From contig NC_087163.1 of assembly GCF_035594125.1 (NCBI RefSeq), positions 12,480,485 through 12,544,484 on the forward strand: a DNA stretch of 64,000 nucleotides, read 5' to 3'. This document shows positions 24,924 through 38,097 of the stretch, in pieces (position 1 is the first letter of the stretch; the number at the start of each line of letters is the position of its first letter). The position numbers and the translations under genes are program-made. The notes under the pieces were generated by a model. That model was given only the letters and a program-made list of their open reading frames with translations, ran no database searches and was not told the origin of the DNA. Source of the DNA: Scylla paramamosain (Eukaryota; Arthropoda; Malacostraca; Decapoda; Portunidae).

Positions 24924-27900
24924 CAAAAACACTAAAAGGCAAGTTCTTCGTAAAAGTTGGTTTCATTCCCATGTAATGTGATTGCCTTACTTTTTTGTGC
25001 TTTATTGCCTAACACGCTCAAAAACACTCAGACACTTTTCTGGTAATGTGATTTTTTTCCCACATAAAGCTAGTTTCGCATGGAATGTGGGGTTTTGGTA
25101 ACTAAGAATGTAAAAAAAACACTCAAAATACACGCATTTAGTAAGGTTGTTCTGTTTCTTGATTAAGAGTGTTATTCATGAGTTTCAGTATTTTGGTATC
25201 TCCATATAGTCGAGTTTTTGCGTTTTTTGCCTTGTGATTCTGGTGAAACTATAAAACACTCATTATACACGTTTCTCGTTATGTTTTTTTTTTTTCCTTA
25301 TATAGAGTGCTTTGCATATATTTTCGCGTTTTTTTTATGTAACAAGCTCAAGAAAACACAAAATATATTTTTTGGTAATGTTATTCTATTTCTTTATATT
25401 GGTTGGTTTGCATCCGTTTTAGCGTTTTTCTACGTAAATCTTTTAAAAGACACGTTTCCAGTAAATTTGTTTTGGATTTCCATATAGAGTGACTTTCATA
25501 TTATTTATCGTTTTGGTGCCTAACATGCTTTTTGGTGCCTTTTGTGTCCCAATATAGAGTGCTTTCCATCCATTTTCGCGTTTTTTTGTAGGTAACAATT
25601 TCAAAAACACTCAAAATATACCTTTTTGGTAATGTTATTCTATTTCTTCATTTTGGTTGGTTTGCATCCATTTTAGCGTTTTCTACGTAATACACCAAAA
25701 AGACACGTTTTCAGTAATTTTGTTTTGGATACCCATATAGATTGACTTCCTTGGGTTTTATCGTGTTGGTTGCTAACATGCTGAAAAACCCTCATAAGAC
25801 ATTTTCCTGGCAAAGACGTTTAATTTCCCCATATAGGTGGCTTTGCATGCAATTTAGGGGTTTGGTACATAACAGTCCAAAAAAAAAGCTAAATGTAACT
25901 TTTTTGATAATGTTCTTATTTTATATAATTTCCTGAACATTGCCCGAATTTTGGCACCTCCTTACCTGTGAAGATAAATAAGAATGAAAAAAAAAGTCGT
26001 ATTTTTTTATTTATTTATTTTTTTCTCAATAAAGAGTGTAATTTGTGGCTTTTAGCTTTTTCGTACTTAATGAACTTAAAAACACTCATAATACACGTTT
26101 CTCGTAATGTCCTTTCGTTTCCCAAAAATATGGTTCTTTGCATGTATTTAAGCGTTTTTATTGGTAACATGATCAAAAACACTCAAAATATATGTTTTTG
26201 GTAATGTTATTCTGTTTCACCATAAAGTGTATTTTGCATGCATTTTAGTGTTTTGGTATTTAAGGAGATCAAATACACTTTAAGGCAAGTTCTTGTTAAA
26301 AATTGGTTTTATTTCAATGTAATGTGATTGCCCTGCTTTTTAGTGCTTTATTGCCTAACACGCTCAAAAACACTCAAAATACATTTTTCTGGTAATGTCA
26401 TTTTTTTTCCCACATAAAGCTGGTTTCGCATGGAATTTGGTTGTTTTGGTAACTCAGGATGTGAAAAGCACTCAAAATACATGCATTTAGTAAGATTGTT
26501 CTGTTTTTCAATTAAAAGTGTTGTTCCAGAGTTTCAGCATTTTGGAATGTAAGAAACTTTTCTATATACACGAGTTTTTGCGTTTTTTGCCTTGTAGTTC
26601 TTGTGAAACTATAAAACACACATTATACACGTTTCTCGTAATGTTCTTTTGCTTCCCAATATAGAGAGCTTTCCATCTATTTTCGCGTTTTTTGTAGGTA
26701 ACAATTTCAAAAACACTCAAAATATACCTTTTTGGTAATGTTATTTTATTCCTTCATATTCGTTGGTTTGCATCCGTTTTAGCGTTTTTCAACGTAAAAC
26801 ACCGAAAAGACACGTTTTTAGTAATATTGTTTTGGATTCCCATATAGATTGACTTCCATGTTATTCATCGTGTTGGTTCCTAAGATGCTGAAAAACACTC
26901 ATAAGACTGTTTTCTGGCAAAAACGTTTAATTTCTCCATATAGGTGGCTTTGCATGCACTTTAGGTGTTTTGTACATAATAGTCCGAAAAAAATGCTAAA
27001 TTTAACTTTTTTTGATAATGTTCTTATTTCAAATAATTTCCTGAATTTTGCCCGAATTTTGGCATCTCGGTACCTGTGAAGATGAATAAGAAAGAAAAAA
27101 ATATCGTTTTTTTTTTTTATTTATTTATTATTTCTCAATAAAGAGTGTTATTTGTGGCGTTTAGCTTTTTCGTAATTAATGAGCTTAAAAACACTCATAA
27201 TACACGTTTCTCGTAATCTCCTTTCGTTTCTAAAAAATAGTGTTCTTTGCATGTATTTAAACGTTTTCATTGGTAACATGATCAAAAACACTCAAAATAT
27301 GTTTTTGGTAATATTATTCTGTTTCACCATAAAGAGTGTTTTGAAGGCGTTTTAGTTTTTTGGTATATAAGGAGCTCAAAAACACTTAAAGGCAAGTTCT
27401 TGGTAAAAATTCGTTTTCCTTCAATGTAATGTGATTGCCCTCCTTATTAGTGCATTATTGCCTATCACGCTCAAAAAACACTTAAAAGACACCTTTCTGG
27501 TAAAGTCTTTTTTTTTCCCACAAATCTATTTTCCCATGCAATTTGGGGTTTTGGTAACTTAGAATGTGAAAAGCACTCAAAATACACGCATTTATTAAGG
27601 TTGTTCTGTTTCTCAATTATGAGTGTTATTCATGAGTTTTAGCATTTTTGTATCTAGGAAACCTCTCCATATACACGAGATTTTGCGTTTTTTGCCTTGT
27701 GGTTCTTTTGAACTATAAAACAATCACTTTTCTTGCAATGTCCTTTTGTTTACTAATATAGAGTGCTTTGCATCAACTTTCGCGTTTTTTGTAGGTAATA
27801 AGCTCAAAAACACTCAAAATATACCTTTTTAGTTACGTTTTTCTATTCCTTGATATTGGTTGCTTTGCATCCGTTTTAGTGTTTTTCTACGTAAAACACT

Positions 27901-30900
27901 GAGAAGACACGTTTTCAGTAACTTTGTTTTGGAATCCCATATAGAGGTGAGTTCCTTATTATTTATCGTTTTGGTGCTTAACATGCTAAAAAACACTCAA
28001 AACACAGATTTCTGGTAAGGTCGTTAAATTTCTTCATATAGGAGGCTTTGCATGCACTTTAGGGTTTGCTACATAACAGTTCGAAAAAAAAAGCTGAAAT
28101 TAACTTTTTTGATAATATTTCTTTTTTATACGATTTCCCTGAATGTTCCCAGAATTTCGGCATCTTGGTACTATGAAGATGAATAACAAAAAAAAAAAAC
28201 TTCCTATTTTTTATATTTTTATATTTTTTTTTATTTTCTAAATAAAGAATGTTATTTGTGGGTTTTAGCTTTTTGTTACTGAAGGAACTTAAAAAACACT
28301 CATAATACACGTTTCTCATAATGTCCTTTTTTTTCCCAAACATAATGTTCTTTGCATGTATTTAAACGTTTTCATAGATAACATGATTAAAAATGCTCAA
28401 AATATATGTTTTTTGGTAATGCTATTCTGTTTCTCCATAAAGTTTGTTTTGCATGCGTTTTAGCGGTTTGTTTTATAAGGAGCTCAAAAACACTTAAAGT
28501 CAGGTTTTTTGGTATAAATTGGTGTTATTCCAATGTAATATGATTGCCGTGCTTTTTAGTGCTTTATTGCCTTTCACGCTCAAAAACACTTAAAAGACGC
28601 TTTTCTGGTAATGTCATTTTTTTCCTCACATAAAGGTGGTTTCGCATGCAATTTGGGGTTTTGATAACTAAGAATGTGAAAAGCTCGCAAAATACACGCA
28701 TTTAGTAAGGTTATTCTGTTTCTCAATTAAGAGTGTTATTCATGAGTTTCAGCATTTTGGTATCTAGGAACATTCTCCATATACACGAGTTTTTGTGTTT
28801 TTTGCCTTTTGGTTCGTTTAAACTATAAAAAACTCATTATACACTTTTATTGCAAAGTCCTTTTGTTTTCTAATATAGAGTGCTTTGCATCAATTTTCCC
28901 GTTTTTTGTAGGTAACAAGCTCAAAAACACTCAAAATATACCTTTTTGGTAATGTTTTTCTATTTCTTGATATTGGTTGGTTTGCATGTGTTTCAGCGTT
29001 TTTCTAAGTAAAACACTGAAAAGACACGTCTTTAGCAATTTTGTTTTGGATTCTCATATAGAGTGAGTTCCTTATCATTTATCGTTTTGGTGCCTAACAT
29101 GCTGAAAAACACTCAAAAAGCAGATTTCTGGTAAGGTCGTTTAATCTCCTCATATAGGAGTCTTTGGATGCACTTTAGGGTTTGGTATATAACAGTCCTT
29201 AAAAAAAGCTAAAATTAACTTTTTTGATAATTTTCTTTTATCATATAATAGTCCTAAATTTTCCCAGAAGTTTGGAATCTCGGTACCTAATGAAGATGAA
29301 TAACAAAAAGAAAAAGAATTCCTATTTTTTTATTTTCATACTTTTTTTTTTTTTTTATTTGTGGGTTTTAATTTTTTGGTACTTAAGGAACTTAAAAACA
29401 CTTATAATACACATTTCTCGTAATGTCCTTTCGTTTCGCAAACATAAGGTTCTTTGTATGTATTTAAGCGTTTTTATAGATAACATGATCTAAACCCTCA
29501 AAATATATGTTTTTGGTAATTTTATTCTGTTTTTCCATAAAAGGTGTTTTGCAAGCGTTTTAGCGTTTTGGTATGTAATGAGCTCAAAAACACTTAAAGA
29601 CAAGTTCTTGGTAAAAGTTGTTTTTATTCCCATGTAATGTTATTACCCTGCTTTTTAGTGCTTTATTGCCTAACACGGTCAAAAACACTCAAAAAACACT
29701 TTTCTTGTAATATTTTTTTTTTCCCACATAAAGCTAGTCTTGCATGGAATTTGGGGTTTTGGTAACTATGAATGTGAAAAAAACTCAAAACACAGGCATT
29801 TAGTAAGGTTGTTCTATTTCTTAATTAAAAATATTATTCATGAGTTCCAGCATTTTGGTATGTAAGAAACTTTTCTAATACACACATTTGGTAAGGTATT
29901 TCTGTTTCAGAATTAAAATTGTTATTCATGAGTTTCACCTTTTTGGTATGTAAGACTCTTCTTTATTTTACATGAGTTTTTGAGTTTTTTTTCCTTTTGG
30001 TTCTTGTCAAACTATATAACAATCATACACGTTTCTTGTAATGTCCTTTTCTTTGCCAATATAAAGTGCTTTCCATCCATTTTTTTTCATTTTTTCTAGG
30101 TAACAAGCTCAAAAACACATCAAAATATATCTTTTTGGTAATGTTATTCTATTTCTTCATATTGGTTGGTTTACATCCGTTTTAGCGTTTTTCTACGTAA
30201 ATCACAGAAAAGACACGTTTTAAGTAATATTGTTGATATTGCTGAAAAACACTCAAAATACAGGTTTCTGGTAAAGTCGTGTAATTTCCCCATATAGGTG
30301 GATTTGCATACACCTCAGGGTTTGTACATAACTCCGGAAAAAAGCTAAAATTATTTTTTATATAGCTTTTTTTTTTTTTTTTACAAAATTGCCATTAATT
30401 TTGCCAGAATTTTGGCATCTCGGTAACTATGAAGATGAATAAAAAAAAAATCTCTCTATAAAGAGTGTTATTTGTGGGTTTTAGCTTTTTGGTACTTAAG
30501 TAACTTAAAAACACTCATAATACACGATTTTCGTAATGTCCTTTTGTTATACAAACATAGGGTCCTTTACATGTATTTAAGCGTTTTTATAGGTTAAATG
30601 ATCAAAAACACTCAAAATACATGTTTTTGGTAATGTTATTCGGTTTCTCCATAAAGGGTGTTTTCCATACGTTTTAGAGATTTGGTATGTAAGGAGTTAA
30701 AAAACACTTAAAGGCAAGTTCTTCGTAAAAGTTGGTTTTATTCCCATGTAATGTGATTGTTCTGCTTTTTAGGGCATTGTTGCATATCACGCTCAAAAAC
30801 ACTAAAAAGACTTTTTTGGTAATGTCATTTTTTTTTTCCCCACATGAAGGTAGTTTCGCATGTAATTTGGCATTTTCGTAACTAAGAATGTGAAAAACAT

Positions 30901-31932
30901 TTAAAATACACAATTTGGTAAGGTAGTTCTGTTTATTAATTAAAAGTGTTATTCCTGCATTTCATCATTTCGGTTTGTAAGAAATTTCTCTATATACACG
31001 AATTTTTGCGTTTATTGCCTTGTGGTTGTTTTAAAACTATAAAACACTCATTATACACGTTTCTCGTAAAGTCCTTTTGTTTCTAATATAGAGTGCTTTA
31101 CATCCATTTTTCCATTTTTTGTAGGTAACAAGCTCAAAAACACTCAAAATATATCTTTTTGGTAATGTTATTCTATTTCTTCATATAGGTTGGTTTGCAT
31201 CCGCTTTAGTGTTTTTTTTACGTAAAACACAGAAAAGACACGTTTTCAGTAATTTTGTTTTGGATTCACATATTGACTGACTTCCATATTATTTATCGTT
31301 TTGGTGCCTAACATGCTGAAAAACACTGAAAAGAGAGGTTTCTGATCAAGTTGTTTAACTTCCTTATATAAGTGTCTTTGCATGCACTTTAGGGTTTGGT
31401 ACTTAACAATCCGAAAAAAAAAAAAGCTATAATTAACTTTTTGGGTAATGTTCTTTTTTCCACATAAATTCCCTGAATTTTGGCAGAATTTTGGCATCTC
31501 GGTACTTATAAGGATGAATAATAAAAAAAAAACTCCCATTTTTTTTATTTTTTTTTGTTTATTATTTTTTTTTCTAAATAAAGAGTGTTATTTGTGGGTT
31601 TTAGCTTTTAGGTACTGAAGGAACTTAAAAACCACTCATAATACACGATTCTCGTAATGTCCTTTCGTTTCCCAAACATAAGGTTCTTTGCATGTATTTA
31701 AGCGTTTTTATAGATAATATGATCAAAAGCACTCAAAATACATGTATTTGGTAATATTATTCTGTTTCTCCATAAAATGTATATTGCAAACGTTTTAACG
31801 TTTTGGTATGTAAGGAGCTCAAAAACACTTAAAGGTAAGTTCTAGATAAAATTTGGTTTTATTCCCATGTAATGTGATTGCCTTTCCTTTTTAGTGCTTT
31901 ATTGCGTAACACGCTCAAAATTACTCATAAGA
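24924..31932 (+). repeat. Forward satellite HOR array spanning the left end of duplication copy 2
   Basis: J landmarks near 25961 and 27078, then the counterparts of the units at 1-5041. From 26903 onward the sequence is the second copy of the long duplication. Copy 2 lacks about 9 bp near 29350, where copy 1 has 'aataaagagtgtt' beside the T-run. No gene is visible. Confidence 0.92.
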
Positions 31933-32203
31933 CATGCAACGCCTCGCATATGAGGAAATTAGAGACCCTACCAGAAATCTGTCTTTTGAGTGTTTTTCAG
32001 CATATTAGGCACCAAAACGATAAATAATAAGGAACTCACTCTATGTGGGAATCCAAAAGAAAATTACTGAAAACGTGTCTTCTCAGTGTTTTACGTAGAA
32101 AAACACTAAAACTGATGCAAACCAACCAGTATCAAGAAGCAGAAAAACATTACCGAAAATGTATATTTTGAGTGTTTTTGAGCTTGTTACCTACAAAAAA
32201 AAA
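31933..32203 (-). repeat. Inverted satellite block, short type (copy of 5042-5312)
   Basis: Same sequence and junctions as the block at 5042, within duplication copy 2. Confidence 0.85.
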
Positions 32204-34027
32204 ATGTTTCTCCATAAAGTGTGTTTTCCATGCGTTTTAGCAGTTTTGTATATAAGGAGCTCAAAAACTCTTAAAGGCAAGTTTTTGGTATAAACTGATG
32301 TTATTCCAATGTAATATGATTGCCCTGCTTTTTAATGCTTTATTGCCTATCACGCTCAAAAACACTTAAAAGACGCTTTTCTGGTAATGTCATTTTTTTT
32401 CTCGCATAAAGGTGGTTTCGCATGCAATTTTGAGTTTTTGGTGACTAAGAATGTGAAAAGCACAGAAAATACAGGCATTTAGTAAGGTTGTTCTGTTTCT
32501 CAATTGAGTGTTATTCATGAGTTTCAGCATTTTGGAATCTAGGAAATCTCTCCATATACACGAGTATTTGCGTTTTTTGCTTTGTGGTTCTTTTGAACTA
32601 TAAAACACTCGTTATACACTTTTCTTGCAATGTCCTTTTGTTTCTCAATATAGAGTGTTTTGCATGAATTTTTGCGTGTTTTGTAGGTAAAAAGCTCAAA
32701 ACACTCAAAATATACCTTTTTGGTAACGTTTTTCTATTTCTTGATATTGGTTCGTTTCCATCCGTTTTAACGTTTTTTCTACGTAAAACACTGAGAAGAC
32801 ACGTTTTCAGTAAGTTTGTTTTGGATTCCCATATAGAGTGAGTTCCTTATTATTTATCGTTTTTGTGCCTAACATGCTAAAAAACACTTAAAACACAGAT
32901 TTCTGGTAAGGTCGTTTAATTTCCTCATATTGGAGGTTTTGCATGTACTTTAGGGTGTGGTACATAACAGTCCGAAAAAAAAAAGCTGAAATTAACTTTT
33001 TTGATAATATCCATTAATCACATAATTGCCCTGAATTTTTCCAGAATATTGGCATCTCGGTACCTATGAAGATGAATAACAAAAAAAAGAGAAAAAAAAT
33101 CCTATTTATTTTACTTTTTTTATATATAAAGAGTGTTATTTGTGTGTTTTAGCTTTTTGGTACTTAAGGAACTTAAAAAAAACACTCATAATACACGTTT
33201 CTCGTGATGTCCTTTTGTTTCCCAAATATAATGTTCTTTGCATGTACTTAAGCGTTTTTATAGATAACATGATCAAAAACACTCAAAATATATGTTTTTG
33301 GTAATGTTATTCTGTTTCTGCATAAAGTTTGTTTTGCATGCGTTTTAGCGGTTTGGTATATAAGGGGTTAAAAAATACTTCTTCGTAAAAGTGGGTTTTA
33401 TTCTCATGTAATGTGATCGTTCTGCTTTTTAGAGCTTTGTTGCATATCAAGCTGAAAAACACTCAAAAGACACTTTTTTGGTAATGTCATTTTTTTTCCC
33501 ACATGAAGCTATTTTCGCATGTAATTTGACATTTTCGTAACTAAGAATGTGAAAACACTCAAAATACACAATATGGTAAGGTAGTTCTGTTTATCGATTA
33601 AAAGTGTTATTCATGCATTTCATCATTTTGGTATGTAAGAAATTTCTCTATATACACGAGTTTTTGCGTTTACTGCCTTGTGGTTCTTTTAAAACTATAA
33701 AACACTCATTTTACACGTTTCTCGTAATGTCCTTTTGTTTCCTAATATAGAGTGCTTTACATCCATTTTGGCATTTTTTTGTAGGTAACAAGCTCAAAAA
33801 CACTCAAAATATATCTTTTTGGTAATGTTATTGTATTTCTTCATATAGGATGGTTTGTATCCGCTTTAGCGTTTTTCTATGTAAAACACTGAAAAGACAC
33901 GTTTTCTGTAATTTTGTTTTGGATTCACATATTGACTGACTTCCAAATTATTCATCATTTTTGGTGCCTACCTATCATGCTCAAAACACTGAAAAGACAG
34001 GTTTCTGGTAAAGTCGTTTAACTTCCC

Positions 34028-34031
<4 letters not shown>
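32204..34031 (+). repeat. Forward satellite array upstream of retrotransposon copy 2
   Basis: Counterpart of 5313-7140, ending at the same 'cttccctata' insertion point. No gene is visible. Confidence 0.9.

Positions 34032-34064
<33 letters not shown>
34032..34064 (-). repeat. (TAA)11 microsatellite, 3' tail of retrotransposon copy 2
   Basis: Eleven TAA units against twelve in copy 1; this 3-bp difference accounts for the change of shift from 26891 to 26888 across the tail. Confidence 0.93.
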
Positions 34065-34065
<1 letters not shown>

Positions 34066-34068
34066 CGG

Positions 34069-34074
34069 TTTATT
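34069..34074 (-). promoter_or_regulatory. AATAAA polyadenylation-signal-like hexamer, copy 2
   Basis: Counterpart of 7181-7186, in the short 3' UTR just before the TTA tail on the element strand. Confidence 0.45.
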
Positions 34075-34162
34075 CTTTAGGCAGTCAACAAAATGAAAAT
34101 GTACATTGGGGGTGGGGAAATACTTGACATTAATCCTAAAGGTAAGTCAAATCTAGAAGAGA

Positions 34163-37042
34163 CTATTGATTGATGGCTCGCACCATGGTGGGAATCGGAC
34201 TGAGTCTGTACCGGTCCGTACGTGGCGCCTTTAGGGGCGTTATCTTATTGTGGTGTCTGGTGGCACGGGTAGGGCGAGGCGCGTCAGGCGGCAGCATGTT
34301 TCTGAGACGTGGATGATTCAGAAGTCCCCTTCCAAACTTCTCTAGAGCCTCACTGTACCTGGTGGATAGTCTGGACAGCTTCAGGGTGTTCAGGGCTTCT
34401 TCATAGGTGGTGTATGCAGGGCCAAGGATGACCCTGCACGCCCTTTTCTGCACACTCTCCAACTGTAGCTGTTGAGTTTGTGTGAGGGAGGAGGACCACG
34501 CTGGGGAGGCGTACATGAGTTTGGGGAGGATGAAAGTAAGATACACCCCCCTTAACTCATCTGTCGGCGTCCCCAGCGACCTGAGTCTGCGCAGCATGTA
34601 CAGCCTGTAGGTAGCTGATCTTATGGTGCTGGTGACATGCTGCTTCCAGGTCAGCTGGTCGTCCACCGTGACTCCGAGGAGCTTGGCACATCGGACTACC
34701 TGGAGGGGGTGAGGGCCCACTGAGAGCTGGGGAGGGGGCACTGGTACAGAGGAGGTACAGAAATGCATCACCACAGTTTTGTTGTGGTTGATGGTCATCC
34801 TGCTCTCCTCCGTCCACGTCTGCAGGATCGCTTGCAGTGGCGAGTAGTCCGGGTTCTTGGTGGAAACTGGGACGCCCACGGTGCAGTCGTCCACATACTT
34901 CCAGCGATGGGGGGTGTCAGTGAGGGCGTCGTTAATGAGGAGGAGGAAGCATAGAGGACCCATCTTGGTCCCCTGGGGGACCCCACAAGTCAGCTGTTGG
35001 AAAGTAGAGACAGAGCCCTGATAGCGAACGGCCTGACGCCTCCCTGTGAGGAAGTCGGCTAGCCACGCTATCAGGTTAGGAGGGAGACCCAGACTCACTG
35101 CTTTGCTGATGACAACAGTGTGATCAACAAGATCAAAAGCCTTTTTGAAGACCACAAAAGCAACAGCTAGAGAGGTGTTTCGCTTGTCCAGGTGGCTGTG
35201 GATGAATTCAAGGAAGCTGGTCAGGTAATGGGAGGTGGAGGTGGCTTTAATATTTCCAAACTGTCTGATATCCACGGTATTACAAATTTTGGTGTAGGCC
35301 CAGTCATATACAAAATCTTCACAAATAAGGCTAGGGATGGGGATGATAGAGACTGGTCTGAGGTCATTGAGTGACTGTGGACTGGAGGTTTTGGGGATGA
35401 GGGTGACGCAAGATGTCTTCCAGTCCTCGGGGCAAGAGTGTTGGGAGAGTGAAGCGTTTATTATTGAGCATAGCGGTGTTGCTAGCTCTACAGCAAATTC
35501 CTTGTAAATTTTTATAGGAAGGTCAGTGGGTGTGGTGGATCTTGGTTTGAATTTGAGTATTCTCTTAAAAACATCCACCGCCTGGACACTGGGGGGATGA
35601 GAGGGGGCCGGAAGATAGGCAGGAAGCAGAGTGGTGTGGAGGGGAGGAAAGGTTTGACAGATAGCAGCAAAGTGATCGTTCATCTCCTGAGCCGCGAGAG
35701 TAGCAGGAAGGTGTGAGGTGCAAGGAAGAGACGAAGTATGCTTTTGTAGGCCACACAAAGCTTTGATCTTTGCGTACCACTGTCTGTTGTTGGTCAGCTT
35801 GAGGTGGTGTATCTTGTCTGGGTAATAGTTTGCCTTTGCATTCTTAATCTCCCTGATTACTCTGTTTCTTAGTTTCCTGTAAAGGACCGGGCAGGAGTGG
35901 AACGCCCAGGTCCGCTGACGCATGAGTCTTTTAATGCGGGGTGTCATCCAGGGAGCATCAGAAGGGTGCGTTGTGACGCTCTTGGTTGGGAAGTAGTGGT
36001 GGAAGGCCTCTGTGGTGGTGGTGACGTAATTCTGCCATTTTAAGTGGACGTCCTCCACATCCAGCACCTCGGTCCACGGGTGTTGTGTCACCCACTGCCC
36101 AAACTCCCTCATGGCTGAGTCAGGCATGGAGCGGTGGGTCCTGGTGACGGCTGACCGGGAGGTCGAGGTGGTGGGTGTGGGTGACCACAGTATGGAGAGG
36201 TGGGTGCTCCGTTTGTGGGGCGAGTACTGCGGTTTGGGGGGCGAGTACTGCTGGCCCAGGTTTGTCAGTATAAGGTCGAGGATGGCTTGCTGGTGGGTGG
36301 GGAAGTCCACGACCTGGGTGAGGTGTAGCTGGTGTAAAATATCGTTGATATCTAATCTGTTAAAGTCCCCACAGATGACCAGTTTGGCGGCAGGATACTT
36401 CACCCTCAGGGCATCAGCAGTGTCGATGATGTGAGTGGCGAGTAACTGTCCTGTGGCGGCTCGTGGAGGGTGGTACACGACGCACACAATGATGGAGGCC
36501 GTGTTGCTGGGATGGCAGGGGGGCGTGACTCTCACCCACAGGGCCTCTACACCGGCCGGAATATCGACAGGGAGGTGTGAGGGGCTGAGGGAAGAGCGGC
36601 AGAAAACGGCCACTCCACCACCCCTGCGTCCTGACCGCAGGTGATGGTAGAGCTGGTAGCCCTGCATTGAGCACACCTCAGGAACAATCTGCCACGCCTC
36701 AGTAACCGCCACAATGTCTGCACAAGTAGAACTCACCGTCACGATTAATTCGTCCATTTTGTTGGCTAAAGATGTTGCATTAAATAAGAGGAGGGAGGGG
36801 AAACTGTACCAAATCCGAGGTACTTCAATGTGCCTGTATTCCTTCTTTCCTACCCTGCGGTCAACTCTGGCACTTGAGGTCACAACCTTGATGGGACGCA
36901 CTTGTTTCCCTCCCCTCGACCCGCGGTTCCGAAATAGTTTCAGGGTCTTAAGGCACTTTATCACTTTGGGCGGCGGGTAACCTGATCCTCGCCTGCGACG
37001 TAGGAGGTAGTTGCGTTCGTACGTTTGCACTGGAGCACTCAT
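34163..37042 (-). CDS. LINE endonuclease/reverse transcriptase polyprotein (ORF2-like), copy 2
   Basis: 959 codons, identical to the frame at 7275-10154 except residue 545, which is cysteine (TGC) here and tyrosine (TAC) in copy 1, in the 'WKTS-VTLIPK' segment at the start of the reverse transcriptase. The endonuclease residues N88, E115, D226 and N228, the unusual STH at 279-281, the Val631 that replaces the motif A aspartate, and YVDD at 716-719 are all the same. Both unusual residues therefore predate the duplication and are not independent sequencing errors in one copy. No second ORF and no frame disruption are visible. Confidence 0.93.
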   Translation of the reverse strand: MSAPVQTYERNYLLRRRRGSGYPPPKVIKCLKTLKLFRNRGSRGGKQVRPIKVVTSSARVDRRVGKKEYRHIEVPRIWYSFPSLLLFNATSLANKMDELIVTVSSTCADIVAVTEAWQIVPEVCSMQGYQLYHHLRSGRRGGGVAVFCRSSLSPSHLPVDIPAGVEALWVRVTPPCHPSNTASIIVCVVYHPPRAATGQLLATHIIDTADALRVKYPAAKLVICGDFNRLDINDILHQLHLTQVVDFPTHQQAILDLILTNLGQQYSPPKPQYSPHKRSTHLSILWSPTPTTSTSRSAVTRTHRSMPDSAMREFGQWVTQHPWTEVLDVEDVHLKWQNYVTTTTEAFHHYFPTKSVTTHPSDAPWMTPRIKRLMRQRTWAFHSCPVLYRKLRNRVIREIKNAKANYYPDKIHHLKLTNNRQWYAKIKALCGLQKHTSSLPCTSHLPATLAAQEMNDHFAAICQTFPPLHTTLLPAYLPAPSHPPSVQAVDVFKRILKFKPRSTTPTDLPIKIYKEFAVELATPLCSIINASLSQHSCPEDWKTSCVTLIPKTSSPQSLNDLRPVSIIPIPSLICEDFVYDWAYTKICNTVDIRQFGNIKATSTSHYLTSFLEFIHSHLDKRNTSLAVAFVVFKKAFDLVDHTVVISKAVSLGLPPNLIAWLADFLTGRRQAVRYQGSVSTFQQLTCGVPQGTKMGPLCFLLLINDALTDTPHRWKYVDDCTVGVPVSTKNPDYSPLQAILQTWTEESRMTINHNKTVVMHFCTSSVPVPPPQLSVGPHPLQVVRCAKLLGVTVDDQLTWKQHVTSTIRSATYRLYMLRRLRSLGTPTDELRGVYLTFILPKLMYASPAWSSSLTQTQQLQLESVQKRACRVILGPAYTTYEEALNTLKLSRLSTRYSEALEKFGRGLLNHPRLRNMLPPDAPRPTRATRHHNKITPLKAPRTDRYRLSPIPTMVRAINQ

Positions 37043-37089
37043 TGTTCTTTATGTGTCACCACTCACTCACTAAATGTGTTCACAAGTAC

Positions 37090-37643
37090 AGGTGGCTTTG
37101 CATACACTTTAGGGTTTCGTACATAACAATCCGAAAAAACAGCTATAATTAACTTTTACGATAATGTTTTTTTTTCCACATAAATTCCCTGAATTGTGGC
37201 AGAATTTTGGCATCTCGGTACCTATGAAGATGAATAACAAAAAAAAAAAAAATCCCATTTTCTTATTTTTTATTTATTATTTTTTTTTTTCTAAACAGTG
37301 TTATTTGTGGGTTTTAGCTTTTTGCTACTAAAGGAACTTAAAAATCACTCATAATAAACGTTTCTCGTAATGTTCTTTCGTTTCCCAAACATAAGGTTCT
37401 TTACATGTATTTAAGCGTTTTTATAGATAAAACGATCAAAAACACTCAAAATACATGTATTTGGTAATATAATTCTGTTTCTCCATAAAAGTATTTTGCA
37501 TGCGTTTTAGTGTTTTGGTACGTAAGGAGCTCAAAAACACTTAAAGGCAAGTTCTTGGTAAAATCTTGTTTTATTGCCATGTAATGTGATTACCCTGGCT
37601 TTTAGTGCTTTATTGCGTAACACGCTCAAAAACACTGAAAACA
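37090..37643 (+). repeat. Forward satellite array after retrotransposon copy 2
   Basis: Counterpart of 10202-10756; resumes in J at 'aggtggctttgcatac'. One A shorter in the J A-run. No gene is visible. Confidence 0.9.
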
Positions 37644-38097
37644 CATGCAAAGCGTCCCATTTGAGGAAATCAAAGACCTTACCAGAAATCTGTCTTTTGA
37701 GTGTTTTTCAGCATGTTAGGCACCAAAACGATAAATAATAAGGAACACTCTATGTGGGAATCCAAAAAAAAAAATTACTAAAAACGTGTCTTTTCAGTGT
37801 TTTACGTAGAAAAACGCTAAAACTGATACAAACCAAGCAATATCAAGAAGCAGAAAAACATTTAATAAAAATGTATATTTTGATTGTTTTTGAACTTGCT
37901 ACCTACAAAAAAACGCGAAAATGGATACAAAGCACTCTATATTGGGAAACAAAGTGACATTGCGAGAAAAGTGTATAATGAATGTTTTATAATAAAAAAA
38001 AAAAACAAGGCAAAAAACGCAAAAAACTCGTGTATATGCTGAAACTCATGGATAACACTCTTAATTGAGAAACAGAGCAACCTTACTAAATACGTGT
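37644..38097 (-). repeat. Inverted satellite block, long type (copy of 10757-11210)
   Basis: Same junctions and content as 10757-11210, within duplication copy 2; differs at 38015 (A for T). Confidence 0.88.

Larger units (their letters stand above)
34032..37089 (-). mobile_element. Non-LTR (LINE) retrotransposon, copy 2
   Basis: Same element, orientation and insertion base as 7141-10201. It was carried here by duplication of the surrounding DNA and is not a second transposition, because flanking satellite on both sides is shared for kilobases. It differs from copy 1 by one fewer TAA unit and one coding substitution that I can find. Confidence 0.9.

Noticed and set aside
34032..37089. Second independent retrotransposition
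   Set aside because: Both copies sit at the same base of the same J subunit with kilobases of near-identical flank on both sides, so the second copy came with the segmental duplication.
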